Origin: Chlorobiota bacterium
Lineage (GTDB): Bacteria > Bacteroidota > Ignavibacteria > OLB7
Reading direction: 5' to 3'
DNA: 64,000 nucleotides
Assembly (NCBI GenBank): GCA_016710285.1
Contig: JADJXR010000001.1
Location: 1,240,001-1,304,000, forward strand
Shown here: positions 43,193 through 52,003 of the stretch, piece after piece
How the letters are laid out: every line of letters begins with the position of its first letter
Numbering within the stretch: position 1 is the stretch's first letter
The notes under the pieces: generated by a model
What the model was told of the DNA's origin: nothing
Database searches by the model: none
The model's input: only the letters and a program-made list of their open reading frames with translations
Position numbers and translations under genes: made by a program

Positions 43193-44570
43193 TTTTCAGC
43201 CGGAAGGTATCGGTTCGGGGGCCGCAACCGTAGGCGGTCCCGAAGTCAATCCCGGAAGGAACAACGCTGCTGTCGGGAAGCAGAAGTTTGATGACGGTGC
43301 TTTCCAACTTCAAGGTGATGTCAATCACCATCTGCCGTTTGGTGGAGTCGGGGTCATCCGTTGGCAGGGTGATTTTGGCAGTGGTTGCGCCAGGTTTGGT
43401 TGGCTCAATTTGGATTACCACCCGCAGCGAGTCCCCGGGCTGAAGAAGGCTGGCACTTAGCGGCTCCTTGACCGTCACGCGTCCGTTGTCGCTGCTGGCG
43501 GCCCCGACGTTTGCCGGATAGGTTCCGTAGTTGTACAGGTGGACCGTGTCGAAAATTTTCTCCACCGGTTCGGAGCAGGAATCGGCCGAGTGGGAAAGCT
43601 GGGCGCGGTCGAACAGTAGAAGCGGGGCAACCCCTTCCCCCTGGACCTTCACGCAGACGGTATCCAAGCACGTTCCGCCGCCGAAGACCACGCACATATA
43701 TGCGCTGTCAATCTTCAGCAGCTTGGTGGGGCGGTAGCTGAAGCTGAACGATTCAACAAACGAGGGACCAAGCACCCGGCCAATAATCCCCATGGGAAGG
43801 ATGAACTCCGAGGCATACGCTGGTGGGGTGATAAAAAGGTCAATAATCCTTCCGTTGGACCGCCCCCACTGTTGCAAGGTAACGGGCGTTTGGGCCGGGG
43901 GCCTTCCCACAGGAACTCTGCCGAAATTGACACTGCTTGCGGAGTTGAGGCGGGCATCAATGTCAATGGCGATTCCCCGAACGTTCACCCGAAGAATCAG
44001 ATTGCACTGGCCCACCGGAATTTGAAGAACGTTGCTGAAGGTTCCTGGCTGGGTGGGGCTGAAAGCAACAACCACTTGCTGCGTATCCCTCTGTGACTTC
44101 AGGGCGCGGGATTCGGAAGTGCTATCGGGGCGGATAATTTGGAAGGTCTTGACATCTGCGCCGTTGCTTAGGGTGATCTGGCCGATGTTTCCATCAATCC
44201 CACCATCGTAAAACACTTGCAGGGTATCGTAGGCCACGGTGTTGGTGCAGATCTCCCCAAAATCAATTTCCGCGGTGTCCAGCGAAGCGGTATAAACTTT
44301 CAGCTCGCCAGAAAGGATGACCGTTCGTTGGGGATTACTGGGGTCGTTGCTGTTGATGGTTAAGGTGGCCGAACGCGACCCCAGCCCGGTTGGTTTTAAC
44401 CGAATCACCACGTAGCCGCTATCCCCACGGCGGATGGTAAAGGAACCTGTTGGCCGGATAATGGTGAAATCCGAACCGCTTGGGGCCAGCGACGTGCTGC
44501 TGATCGTCAGGTCCGCATCGCCGGTGTTTTTCACCTTGACGGAGTCAACCAGAACGGAGTCGCACAGCAC
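42678..44570 (-). CDS. N-terminal part of the second frameshifted surface protein
   Basis: It carries choice-of-anchor-D domains (VKNTGDADLTISSTSLAPSG; LKPTGLGSRSATLTINSNDP; FRLKNAGTFA). Its sense ends at about 43190; from there to 42678 it reads nonsense. The true start is in another frame: ATG 44680 begins a signal peptide (MRLYYRIFLFLASFLGVATF). A C6 run at 44587-44592 (G6 on plus) shifts the frame; with one base removed, RIEVP joins PSQALGLVLCDSVLVDS. The gene as a whole (41252-44680) encodes about 1140 residues of surface protein with two single-base shifts. Confidence 0.75.
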   Translation of the reverse strand: MLCDSVLVDSVKVKNTGDADLTISSTSLAPSGSDFTIIRPTGSFTIRRGDSGYVVIRLKPTGLGSRSATLTINSNDPSNPQRTVILSGELKVYTASLDTAEIDFGEICTNTVAYDTLQVFYDGGIDGNIGQITLSNGADVKTFQIIRPDSTSESRALKSQRDTQQVVVAFSPTQPGTFSNVLQIPVGQCNLILRVNVRGIAIDIDARLNSASSVNFGRVPVGRPPAQTPVTLQQWGRSNGRIIDLFITPPAYASEFILPMGIIGRVLGPSFVESFSFSYRPTKLLKIDSAYMCVVFGGGTCLDTVCVKVQGEGVAPLLLFDRAQLSHSADSCSEPVEKIFDTVHLYNYGTYPANVGAASSDNGRVTVKEPLSASLLQPGDSLRVVIQIEPTKPGATTAKITLPTDDPDSTKRQMVIDITLKLESTVIKLLLPDSSVVPSGIDFGTAYGCGPRTDTFRLKNAGTFAGSGQWRVCPGDGVQALPSAPVPSAWQCRHLHRGTVRPTSTGRVPRHTHLAKWKLQRPSDSCGSGGAAVSSFAADHGDQFWSFGGGANPLRVLHIYQHQCHPVGDKDAGGGCVYPPANAGVRDPVESTIPVGACAERRFHVRRTLSSHRLNNLQCRALLCHRESLP

Positions 44571-44680
44571 AAGGCCCAGCGCCTGCGAGGGGGGACCTCA
44601 ATCCGCGGCCCGGCCATCAGGAATGTGGCAACGCCGAGGAAGCTGGCAAGAAATAGGAAGATTCGGTAGTACAGTCTCAT

Positions 44681-45127
44681 GTATGGAGTCGGTTCGATTC
44701 GGCAGGAACGCTTGGGCGCAGTTGGTGCATCCTTAACCCTTGCAACGCGCAGCGGCAAAAAGGAGACCCCTTCCCACAACGTGCGCAATGATGACACCAG
44801 AACCGTGGGGGAGTTATCCTTCCCCGCATTGGGCCCGTTGCCGCAATAATCGGCGGGCAAAATAGCTAAAGTTTTCCAAGAAGGTGATTGGCGATTGGTA
44901 AGGAATGTGAAGCATTCGCCGCTGGTTTCCGCTCTCAATGGGAAGGAAGCGGACAGGGGGGATAAAGAATTGGCGGCATCCCAGCCGGGCACCGAAAACA
45001 GCAGAAATAAAACAACTGCACCGAAGCCGCCATACCACCATGCGGTGGCATGGCCCGGCAACAAACTTCAGTGCAGTTGAATCTTGTTTAGTAAAAACTC
45101 CCCGCTCCATCCCCCGCTCTATTTTGC
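44681..45127. other. Intergenic region without recognisable features
   Basis: About 450 bp between two minus-strand genes. It should hold the promoter of the 41252-44680 gene. I see no coding frame, repeat or strong hairpin. Confidence 0.5.
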
Positions 45128-45667
45128 TTACGGCCCTTTCATCGCCTCGACGGCCTCCACAATGGCGGCCAGGGCTTCTTCTTCCAACCTGCCGTTGGAT
45201 TTCCAGTAGTGCCACTGGTTCGTGAATCGCGCCTCGTAACCGCTAAGCACCGCCAGCACCCGCACCGCCACGCGGTTCCCCTCGAACTGCTCGAACGTCA
45301 CATTGATTTTCCCCCGTCCAACGGTCCATCCTGGCGAGCGGATGTACGGGACATCGCCATAGGCCGACATGACTTCATCGAAATCATCATCTTCGGTGGC
45401 GAATTTCTTGTAGGCTGTCTCGATCAGTTGCCGCTTTTTGCTGGAGTACGCCACCTCGTATCCCGCTTTCTCCAACCCTTGCTTGACGGCTTTGAAGATC
45501 ACGTCGAAGTCGTTGGTGAATTCATATTCCAAGGCTGTTCCCATGGTGTCGGCAGCAACTTGGGGGTTGTCGGTGGATGGCTGCGGCGCGTCCCCTTCTT
45601 GGGCATACGCAATTGCGCAGCTAAGGAAAAACGCCATTCCAAAAAGCAGTCGTGCAAGTGTTTTCAT
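45128..45667 (-). CDS. Small secreted protein of unknown function
   Basis: A 179-residue protein with a clear signal peptide (MKTLARLLFGMAFFLSCAIA, then YAQ). The mature part reads like an alpha/beta domain of about 130 residues (FDVIFKAVKQGLEKAGYEVA; GKINVTFEQFEGNRVAVRVL). It resembles small periplasmic domains found as accessory parts of lipoproteins, but I cannot name the family. The start context is plausible and the length complete. It is probably transcribed separately from its downstream neighbour at 44680. Confidence 0.75.
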   Translation of the reverse strand: MKTLARLLFGMAFFLSCAIAYAQEGDAPQPSTDNPQVAADTMGTALEYEFTNDFDVIFKAVKQGLEKAGYEVAYSSKKRQLIETAYKKFATEDDDFDEVMSAYGDVPYIRSPGWTVGRGKINVTFEQFEGNRVAVRVLAVLSGYEARFTNQWHYWKSNGRLEEEALAAIVEAVEAMKGP

Positions 45668-45862
45668 GGCTATTGATGTCGGACGTTGTGAGAATTACCA
45701 GTGAGAATTTTCAGGAAGCCTTGATGCGGAGATCGGCTACGGTTCCCCCCCCTTCTTTCTCCTTCTGCTGAAACAGTTGGCCCCCATGACACCCCGCGCC
45801 AAACGGAGGTTTAGCGGCAAAAATACAATCGAGCCACAAAGTTTCATGGGATGGCCGGGGAG

Positions 45863-46834
45863 TTATGGCCGGGCAATGCCGTTGGCGGCAAGGGCGGCGC
45901 GGATCATCGCAAAGGTTAGCGGGACCATAATCTCGTGGTGCCCCGTGAAGGCAAAGCCGCGCCCGCCATCCTGGGTGGGGCGTTGAACAACATTCACCCG
46001 GGGGCGATAATGCTGGATCATGTCGAAGTTGGCCGTGGTAAAATGGAAGGCATCGGCCCCAAGATTCCGCGCAACGGTCAAGGCTTTCAGGAAGACCTCG
46101 GGAAGGATCACTGCCGATCCCACGTTCATCACCACGCCGCCGTTGCCAAGCTGGAACAGCTGGTGGCACAGGCCGCGGAAGTCGCGGAAGCTCAGCTCCC
46201 CCGTGGCTTCACCGCTCATCGTTGGCTGTTGGTGGACGATGTCGGTCCCAATGGCAGCATGAACCGTAATCGGGACCCCAAGCCGGACGCACGTGGCCAT
46301 AATCGAGGGGCGTCCGGTGCCAGCATCCATCAGCTTTTCGCCCAATGCTTCCCCAAATCCGATCTCCCTATCCTCCCCTTCCCACGCCTGGCGGAGCGTT
46401 CCGTTGATGAACTCCCCCGTTTCCTTGGACATCCCGAACGTGCCGTCGGTGATGGTGGCGGCAACGTCTTCGGAGGTTTCCCCGAACAAGCAGCTTTCAG
46501 TGTCGTGGATTGCCGCAGCGGAGTTCATGGCCACCCCGGTTAGGATGCGGCGTTCTATCAGGTCGCACACCAGCGGGGCCAATCCCACTTTCACCACGTG
46601 GGCACCCATCATCAGGATAAACGGTTTGCCAAGCCGCACCGATTCGGCAGCGTGCCGCACGAACGCCTTCAGATCCCGCGCAACAAGGATGTCGGGCAAC
46701 GTCTCGATGAATTGGTCGAAGGTCCCCCCGTCCGGCAGCGGCTGCGCCCACTCTTTTTCCGACACCTTGCTGTGGCGCCCGGCAATGGAGATTAGGGAGA
46801 TGTTGGAAAGATCAGTTTTGTGATACCGTGACAT
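45863..46834 (-). CDS. Deoxyhypusine-synthase-like conserved protein
   Basis: A 323-residue cytoplasmic protein starting at ATG 46834 (MSRYHKTDLSNISLISIAGR). Conserved-looking blocks are GKPFILMMGAHVVKVGLAPL, GVAMNSAAAIHDTES, IGTDIVHQQP, NVGSAVILPEVFLKAL and FTGHHEIMVPL. From memory these match a widespread bacterial family often annotated as deoxyhypusine-synthase-like. The fold is likely NAD-binding (Rossmann), but the bacterial substrate is unclear because most bacteria have no eIF5A. A longer frame reaching 47290 overlaps the PAP2 gene and is not supported. It is followed by no obvious partner. Confidence 0.7.
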   Translation of the reverse strand: MSRYHKTDLSNISLISIAGRHSKVSEKEWAQPLPDGGTFDQFIETLPDILVARDLKAFVRHAAESVRLGKPFILMMGAHVVKVGLAPLVCDLIERRILTGVAMNSAAAIHDTESCLFGETSEDVAATITDGTFGMSKETGEFINGTLRQAWEGEDREIGFGEALGEKLMDAGTGRPSIMATCVRLGVPITVHAAIGTDIVHQQPTMSGEATGELSFRDFRGLCHQLFQLGNGGVVMNVGSAVILPEVFLKALTVARNLGADAFHFTTANFDMIQHYRPRVNVVQRPTQDGGRGFAFTGHHEIMVPLTFAMIRAALAANGIARP

Positions 46835-46881
46835 GACGTTGTGAAGATACAACAAGGAGCGGTGGAGAAGGAACAGCCAGC

Positions 46882-46920
46882 AAAAAAACTGGGGCAACCG
46901 TAGGTGATACGATTGCCCCA
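46882..46920 (-). terminator. Rho-independent terminator after the haloperoxidase-like gene
   Basis: TGGGGCAA (46890-46897) and TTGCCCCA (46913-46920) pair; on the minus strand a T-run (46882-46888) follows. It lies about 40 nt past the stop at 46959. Confidence 0.8.
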
Positions 46921-46958
46921 GAAATGGAGTTGGAGATAGAGAGAGGGTGACGCAGCAA

Positions 46959-48482
46959 TTACTGCGACGAGCCATCGGCACGGCCGCGTGCAATGGCAAA
47001 CTGCCCCACGCGATTGCCACACGCCGCGCCCGAATCGTTATCGAAGTTATAATGGATGCCGCCATAAATCCGCGAGATTCCTGCTTCGGCAGCCATTGCC
47101 TCAAGCTCAGTTTTGTGATCGGGGAAGACATACCCCAACACCGTGGCCCCCGACATCGAGAACGTGGAGTGGCCCGAGGTGTACGATGGGAAGTTTGGAA
47201 GCCCGGTTGCTGTTTTGATTTCGGGATCCATCTGCGAAGGACGCGGGAACATGTAGAAGTACTTGGCATCCCAACAGTTAATGCCAGCATCCATCATTGC
47301 CGTGTTCAGCAGTGCCAAGGTGCGCGCGGCGCGAAGCTCGCTTTGGCCATGCTCGCGAATCAGGTCCTCGGCAATAATATTCCAGTGGCCTGGTGGGGTT
47401 GACGTCCCCCCGCCGTCGGCCCAGAAGTCGGAGATGCGCCATTGCTCGCGGCTACGGTCATCGCTGATATCGCGCAGTTGCTTCAGTGCCGCATTGAATT
47501 CTGGCGAGCCAAGCGCCGGTGGCGGTCCCGGGCGAATGGCCACGATGTCGGGAACATTCCAGGGCCTCACCTTCCCCCATTCTGGGGTCATGCCGCCGCG
47601 GAATGGTATCTCAAGGCTTTTCCATTTTGTGGGGTCGGTAAAGTTGGCAGCGTTGGTCCAGTAGGCAGCATCGCCGCCGGCTTTGTTTGCGTTGTCGGTT
47701 TTTGCGTAGGCCACGATTTGCGCAGCAACCACCCGCCCCAAGCTGTCGGCGGCGAGGATCTCGCTAGGAACATTTGCGCCTGCCCAGACCCGGGTATCCA
47801 TGTGCGTCGCCGCCTGCGCTTCAATCTGGGCCGAGTCGCCAGGGAACAGGTACTTCAGCACTTCGGCAGAAGCGCGGGCAACCGCTGCATGCTCCGATGG
47901 ATACGATGGCAGATCGCTCACTACCGTCACAATCTGCTTGATTCCAGCATCGGCATGGAACGGAGCACGGCGGCCAAATTTGAACTTGGCATTCCAGGAG
48001 CAGACCAACGCGTCATACTGCGCAACGCTAAGCAGCGCGTACGCACGCGAAGCAAACGGTGGGTGTGCAAAAGGCTTCATCGGGTTCGGCGCGGCACCCA
48101 CCACCGGAGCCACGTTGTATTTGATCACCAGATTGCGAGCAACCTCATTCCAGCGAAGCACTGCGCCAGCACTCCAATATTTGATATCTGCCATCTGCTG
48201 CGAGGTCAGGGCCGATTGCAGCTGCTTGATCTCGTTGAGTTCCGCCTTGTACTTGTCGTCGGTGGAATCTAACGGAGCCATCATCGCAACCAGCGAATCG
48301 GCGTTGACCACGTAGGTTTTCCAAATTCCGCCGGTGACATCGTTGCTGGTGGGGACGAACGTCGGGTCCTCCGGCTGGCTAATGGTTTTGTCGCAGGAGG
48401 AAAGCAAGCTCATGCCAACCACCGCCGCCAGGCCAAGCCCAGCCGCAGCGCGGCGATGCAATCGTGAAAGTGTTGTATTCAT
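46959..48482 (-). CDS. Vanadium-haloperoxidase/PAP2-superfamily lipoprotein
   Basis: A 507-residue protein with a lipobox (SLLSSC, Cys about residue 30). The vanadate/phosphate site of vanadium chloroperoxidases and PAP2 phosphatases is complete in order and spacing. K407 and R414 are spaced K-x6-R as in KYFYMFPRP, SGH is at 436-438 in PSYTSGHSTF, and R471 and H477 are spaced R-x5-H in SRIYGGIH. It is thus either a vanadium-dependent haloperoxidase-like enzyme or an acid phosphatase; the motif set fits both. It is anchored to a membrane facing the periplasm or cell surface. Confidence 0.85.
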   Translation of the reverse strand: MNTTLSRLHRRAAAGLGLAAVVGMSLLSSCDKTISQPEDPTFVPTSNDVTGGIWKTYVVNADSLVAMMAPLDSTDDKYKAELNEIKQLQSALTSQQMADIKYWSAGAVLRWNEVARNLVIKYNVAPVVGAAPNPMKPFAHPPFASRAYALLSVAQYDALVCSWNAKFKFGRRAPFHADAGIKQIVTVVSDLPSYPSEHAAVARASAEVLKYLFPGDSAQIEAQAATHMDTRVWAGANVPSEILAADSLGRVVAAQIVAYAKTDNANKAGGDAAYWTNAANFTDPTKWKSLEIPFRGGMTPEWGKVRPWNVPDIVAIRPGPPPALGSPEFNAALKQLRDISDDRSREQWRISDFWADGGGTSTPPGHWNIIAEDLIREHGQSELRAARTLALLNTAMMDAGINCWDAKYFYMFPRPSQMDPEIKTATGLPNFPSYTSGHSTFSMSGATVLGYVFPDHKTELEAMAAEAGISRIYGGIHYNFDNDSGAACGNRVGQFAIARGRADGSSQ

Positions 48483-48612
48483 AAGTCTGTTGTTGGTTAG
48501 TTGAAGTGTGATTGGTAATTATTGATCGGGAGAGTTTGATGAAGAAGCCCGCGCGTTGCGTATGGCCGCAACTGGGAGATCGGTTTTGCTCCATGCTTCC
48601 CCATTGTGCTTG

Positions 48613-49545
48613 CTACATCCCTCCCCACTGAGGAAGACCGTAGGAGACACTGCCAGAGATGCGCGTGGCTTTGCCAATGTTGATCCCATCCAAGATGGTC
48701 CCGAACCCAACCGACACGCCAAGGTTTTCCACCCAGGGAAGCCCGTAGTAAACGGTGGCGCCAAGTTTTGTGAACGACTGCTTATTGGTGGGGAAAGGGG
48801 CGGTTGGCCCGATGTTGGTTCCGCTTTGGGCGTTCTGGCGTTGCAGGTAGGCATCCACATAAAGCGGACCGGTGTAATAGCCAAGTTTCCCAATCACGTC
48901 CACAGCGTCCGGCACAGCCACGGTGAAGCCGCGGTCCAGGTCAACGTTCGAGCGGTGGATATAGCCCCCTTGCAGCGTTGCAAACCCGCCAAAGGTGGTG
49001 TTGTAATGGACCATCACGCGGCTGTCGAAGTTCGTTGAGTAGTGGCCGATAGCGATCGGGGCATCGGGGATGTAATCGCTGGCCGGCGTGGTGATGCTGC
49101 CGGCAGCAATCACCGAAAGGTCCCCCTCGGGAACCTCAAGCTGAAGCGGGCGAACTTTCACCGCCGCACCGAAATCTTGCAAACCCGCTTGCGAGGACCA
49201 TGTCCCCGCGCTTGGTTTTGCCGAAACGTACGGGAGGCTAAGAACCACATCAATATAGTCGGTGATGCCACCGGCCACATACAGCCCAAAACTGGTGGTT
49301 GAAATTGTCCCCAGATTAGGCTCGGTTTTCAACGTGGTCCCGGCCCAAAACTCTTCGTAGCTCTCGGTGCTGAACCAAGCCGAAGCACTGGTGTTACCGG
49401 CACCACGCATGAAGCCATCAACGGCAACTTGGGCCGCTGCGGAACCAGCCCCAGCAAGGAGCAACGCTCCCAGAAGAAGCAAGGAAACGGCTGGATTTCG
49501 CCGAACAAAAAAGGCCTGCTCGGAAAGCCTTAGTAGATGCACCAT
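48613..49545 (-). CDS. Outer-membrane beta-barrel protein (MetA/porin-like)
   Basis: A 310-residue protein with a signal peptide (PAVSLLLLGALLLAGAGSAA AQ). The rest is made of alternating aromatic and glycine beta-strands ending in YGLPQWGGM, for example SFGLYVAGGITDYIDVVLSL and GLYVDAYLQRQ-like strands. It resembles the small transporter/MetA-pathway barrel family found next to transport or detoxification genes. The terminus lacks the usual last aromatic, so the barrel assignment is moderate. It lies 130 bp upstream of the haloperoxidase-like gene in the same direction, so co-expression is possible. No substrate can be stated. Confidence 0.7.
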   Translation of the reverse strand: MVHLLRLSEQAFFVRRNPAVSLLLLGALLLAGAGSAAAQVAVDGFMRGAGNTSASAWFSTESYEEFWAGTTLKTEPNLGTISTTSFGLYVAGGITDYIDVVLSLPYVSAKPSAGTWSSQAGLQDFGAAVKVRPLQLEVPEGDLSVIAAGSITTPASDYIPDAPIAIGHYSTNFDSRVMVHYNTTFGGFATLQGGYIHRSNVDLDRGFTVAVPDAVDVIGKLGYYTGPLYVDAYLQRQNAQSGTNIGPTAPFPTNKQSFTKLGATVYYGLPWVENLGVSVGFGTILDGINIGKATRISGSVSYGLPQWGGM

Positions 49546-49770
49546 AGTGATTATGAAAGGTTGAAAGGTTATGCTACCGGGCGGCAGCGGTTAAGTAGGC
49601 CTGCAAAGGTACTAGGTTGGATAGCCCCACCACAACACTTGTTTCAACAGTAAGTTCCCACAGGAATTCCGGCGTGGCAGATCGCACGTTTCCTGTAATT
49701 CTTCTTCTTGCTGGCTTCGATTCTTCCTGGGCGGTTGTATTTTTCGCGGCAATTCTATCAGCTTTCTCAG

Positions 49771-50394
49771 ATGCGCCAACCAGTTCATATCGCGGTATTT
49801 GCTTCGGGGCGGGGGTCCAATTTTCAGGCGTTGCACCGGGCGTTGGTTGCTGCTGGCTCGCCAGGAACCATTGCCCTTTGCGTGAGCAACAACCCGAACC
49901 CCGGGGCCTTTGACATTGCCCGCCAGCATGGTATCCCCACCGCGCGGCTTTCCCCAACGATGTTCCCCGAAGCGGAACCGTACGAATCCGCGCTGGTTCA
50001 GCTGCTAACCGACCACGCTATCCAGATTATCGTCCTTGCCGGGTACATGCGGCGGCTTCCGTTGGCAGTGGTGCGGGGTTGGGAAGGGAAAATCTTGAAC
50101 GTCCACCCCGCGCTCCTTCCCGATTTTGGCGGGCAAGGGATGTACGGAATGAACGTCCACCAAGCGGTGATTGCCGCCCGACGCACCGAAAGCGGAGCCA
50201 CCGTCCACCTTGTTGATCAGGAGTACGACACCGGCGCGATCATCGCCCAAGAACGCGTCCCCGTGCTGCCAGACGACACCCCCGAAACCCTTGCCGCCCG
50301 GGTCCTGCAGGCCGAACATCACCTGCTCCCCCAAGTGGTGATGGAGATGGTGGAACGGGAATTGGAGAATGGCAATCGGCGGGGAACCGAATAG
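49771..50394 (+). CDS. purN: Phosphoribosylglycinamide formyltransferase
   Basis: A 207-residue enzyme that formylates GAR with 10-formyl-THF in purine synthesis. Family landmarks are all present: FASGRGSNFQAL at residues 10-21, the formyl-folate-binding LAGYMRRL, the catalytic Asn-His in NVHPALLPDFGGQGMYG, and the catalytic Asp region VDQEYDTGAIIAQ. The start is ATG 49771; the upstream in-frame codons lack a ribosome-binding site. The gene faces away from the barrel gene, 225 bp upstream. It is followed by queF after 100 bp, so the three genes may be one transcript. Confidence 0.96.
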   Translation: MRQPVHIAVFASGRGSNFQALHRALVAAGSPGTIALCVSNNPNPGAFDIARQHGIPTARLSPTMFPEAEPYESALVQLLTDHAIQIIVLAGYMRRLPLAVVRGWEGKILNVHPALLPDFGGQGMYGMNVHQAVIAARRTESGATVHLVDQEYDTGAIIAQERVPVLPDDTPETLAARVLQAEHHLLPQVVMEMVERELENGNRRGTE

Positions 50395-50494
50395 AAGAAA
50401 AAGGCTGCTTAAAGAAATTCATCCGGAGGCCGTGCGCGCGGGTTGCCAATTCCCAACGCGTTGCGCCGTTCCTGATTTCATATCAAACGAACCA

Positions 50495-50902
50495 ATGGCT
50501 ATGCTTGAAGTTTTTACCAACCCACGCCCCGAGCGGGAGTACACGATTGTGCACACCAACCCGGAGTTCACCTCGGTTTGCCCCATGACCGGGCTTCCCG
50601 ATTTTGGGACGATCACCGTGGAGTATATCCCCGATGGGTTATGCGTGGAGCTGAAGTCGCTGAAGTACTACTACCTGGAGTACCGCAATCGCGGAATCTT
50701 TTACGAAGCTGCGACAAATCAAATTCTGGATGATCTTGTGGAAGCCTTGAAGCCGCAATGGATTCGGGTGACCGGCGCGTTCACCACCCGCGGCGGGCTG
50801 CACTCCACCGTTATCTGCGAACACCGCGCCGATGCCGAGCAAGGGAAAACCAAACGGAGCAAGGAAGCAAAAACCGCAGAGAAAAAAGGGAAGAAGAAAT
50901 GA
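50495..50902 (+). CDS. queF: NADPH-dependent preQ0 reductase
   Basis: A short, single-domain QueF of 135 residues that reduces preQ0 to preQ1 in queuosine synthesis. The catalytic Cys is in FTSVCPMTGLPDFG, and the substrate loop is LKSLKYYYLEYRNRGIFYE; ITGAFTTRGGL-like sequence follows (VTGAFTTRGG). It is shorter than B. subtilis QueF at the N-terminus, where I use ATG 50495. The last 20 residues are a Lys-rich tail. The stop overlaps the queD start as ATGA. This gene is well supported. Confidence 0.93.
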   Translation: MAMLEVFTNPRPEREYTIVHTNPEFTSVCPMTGLPDFGTITVEYIPDGLCVELKSLKYYYLEYRNRGIFYEAATNQILDDLVEALKPQWIRVTGAFTTRGGLHSTVICEHRADAEQGKTKRSKEAKTAEKKGKKK

Positions 50903-51354
50903 GCCAGAACGCCCAACAAACCGTGCGCGTTGCAAAGGAATTCCATTGGGAGATGGGGCACCGCCTGCCGTTCCACACCGGCGGTTGCCAAAATATCCAC
51001 GGCCATTCCTACCGGTTATGGGTGGAGGTGGAAGGGACCACGGACCAGAACGGAATGGTGATGGATTACTTCGACCTGAAGCAGATGATCGAGCCGATTA
51101 TTGCCCGCATTGACCACAGCTTTTTGTGCGACGAGCGCGACGACCTGATGCGGGGCTTCCTGGGCCAGACCGCGCTGAAGCACACGGTTGTTCCGTTCAA
51201 CACCACTGCCGAAAATTTGGCGGCGTGGCTGCTGGATCTGATTGCCGAGCAACTGCACCCGCTTGCCAACATCACCGGCGTAACGGTCCGCCTGCATGAA
51301 ACCGAACGGACGTACGCCGAACGCCGCCGGCAAATCCAACCCGTGAACCAGTAA
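50899..51354 (+). CDS. queD: 6-carboxy-tetrahydropterin synthase
   Basis: A 151-residue QueD/PTPS-family enzyme that makes the preQ0 precursor CPH4. Zinc ligands lie in EFHWEMGHRL and in the INIHGHSY-like QNIHGHSYRL, with the catalytic Cys just before (GGCQNIHGHS). The conserved Asp/His of the later part are in MVMDYFDLKQM and RIDHSFL, and the C-terminal Glu is in VRLHETERTYAE. Translation starts at ATG 50899, four bases overlapping queF, so the two are translationally coupled. QueC and QueE are not in the window. Confidence 0.93.
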   Translation: MSQNAQQTVRVAKEFHWEMGHRLPFHTGGCQNIHGHSYRLWVEVEGTTDQNGMVMDYFDLKQMIEPIIARIDHSFLCDERDDLMRGFLGQTALKHTVVPFNTTAENLAAWLLDLIAEQLHPLANITGVTVRLHETERTYAERRRQIQPVNQ

Positions 51355-51430
51355 CCCCCGCGCCAAACGCGCGCCGCATCAACCTCTGTTCAACGCTCAA
51401 CATTCCTCTCACCGATTCCCGACTACTGTT

Positions 51431-51853
51431 ATGAATCAACGAATCACAACCCTTCTGCTATCGCTCCTGCTGCTTGCATCCGTTGGCTGCCGGAACGCCT
51501 CGCACCAAACCGCCGAGCAAGCCAGCACAACCGACTCCACCACCGGACCCGACAGCACCGCAAAAAAAGGGGACGATTCCGCACGGCGCGAGGCGCAATT
51601 GCTATCCCCCAAACGGCTTGACACGATGGCCTACGAGGATAGAGTGAGGAACCTGTATTCCGTCCAAAAAACGCGCATCCCCAAGCAGGTTATGGATAGC
51701 GCGATGAAGCTGAAGGACCCGAAGCAAATCAACAAGATTTTGGAAGGCTACATGAACCAGCAAGATTCCGAAATCCGCACCACCCTTGCCACCAAGCTGG
51801 GCATTAGCCTTGACTCCCTCAAGAAAATTCTGGAGTCCAAACCACGGAAGTGA
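51431..51853 (+). CDS. Small lipoprotein of unknown function
   Basis: A 140-residue protein with a lipobox (LLLLASVGC, lipidated Cys about residue 20). A Thr/Ser/Asp-rich linker follows, then a helical part of about 80 residues (IPKQVMDSAMKLKDPKQINK). There is no recognisable family. It starts 76 nt after queD in the same direction and ends before a strong bidirectional terminator, so it may share the purN-queF-queD transcript. Confidence 0.75.
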   Translation: MNQRITTLLLSLLLLASVGCRNASHQTAEQASTTDSTTGPDSTAKKGDDSARREAQLLSPKRLDTMAYEDRVRNLYSVQKTRIPKQVMDSAMKLKDPKQINKILEGYMNQQDSEIRTTLATKLGISLDSLKKILESKPRK

Positions 51854-51911
51854 CGCGGGGGCGCGGGGGGCCGCCGCCAACCCAGAACAGCAGAAGCAAT
51901 CGGCAAGGGAA

Positions 51912-51966
51912 AAAACGACTTCGGGTTCCATCGCCACCATTAGGCAATGGAACCCGAAGTCGTTTT
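51912..51966. terminator. Bidirectional terminator, 20-bp perfect stem
   Basis: AAAACGACTTCGGGTTCCAT (51912-51931) pairs exactly with its complement at 51947-51966, around a 15-nt loop. A-run and T-run flanks serve both convergent genes. Confidence 0.92.
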
Positions 51967-52003
51967 GGATATGGCCTTCCCCCGAACGGGCGGGGAAGCA
52001 TTG

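Noticed and set aside
33679..44680. Treating the broken surface-protein genes as decayed pseudogenes
   Set aside because: Each break is a single base, mostly at a homopolymer, with complete domains on both sides and no other stop codons.
50395..50494. preQ1 riboswitch before queF
   Set aside because: I looked for the short hairpin-plus-A-rich-tail pattern and did not see it in this 100-bp leader.
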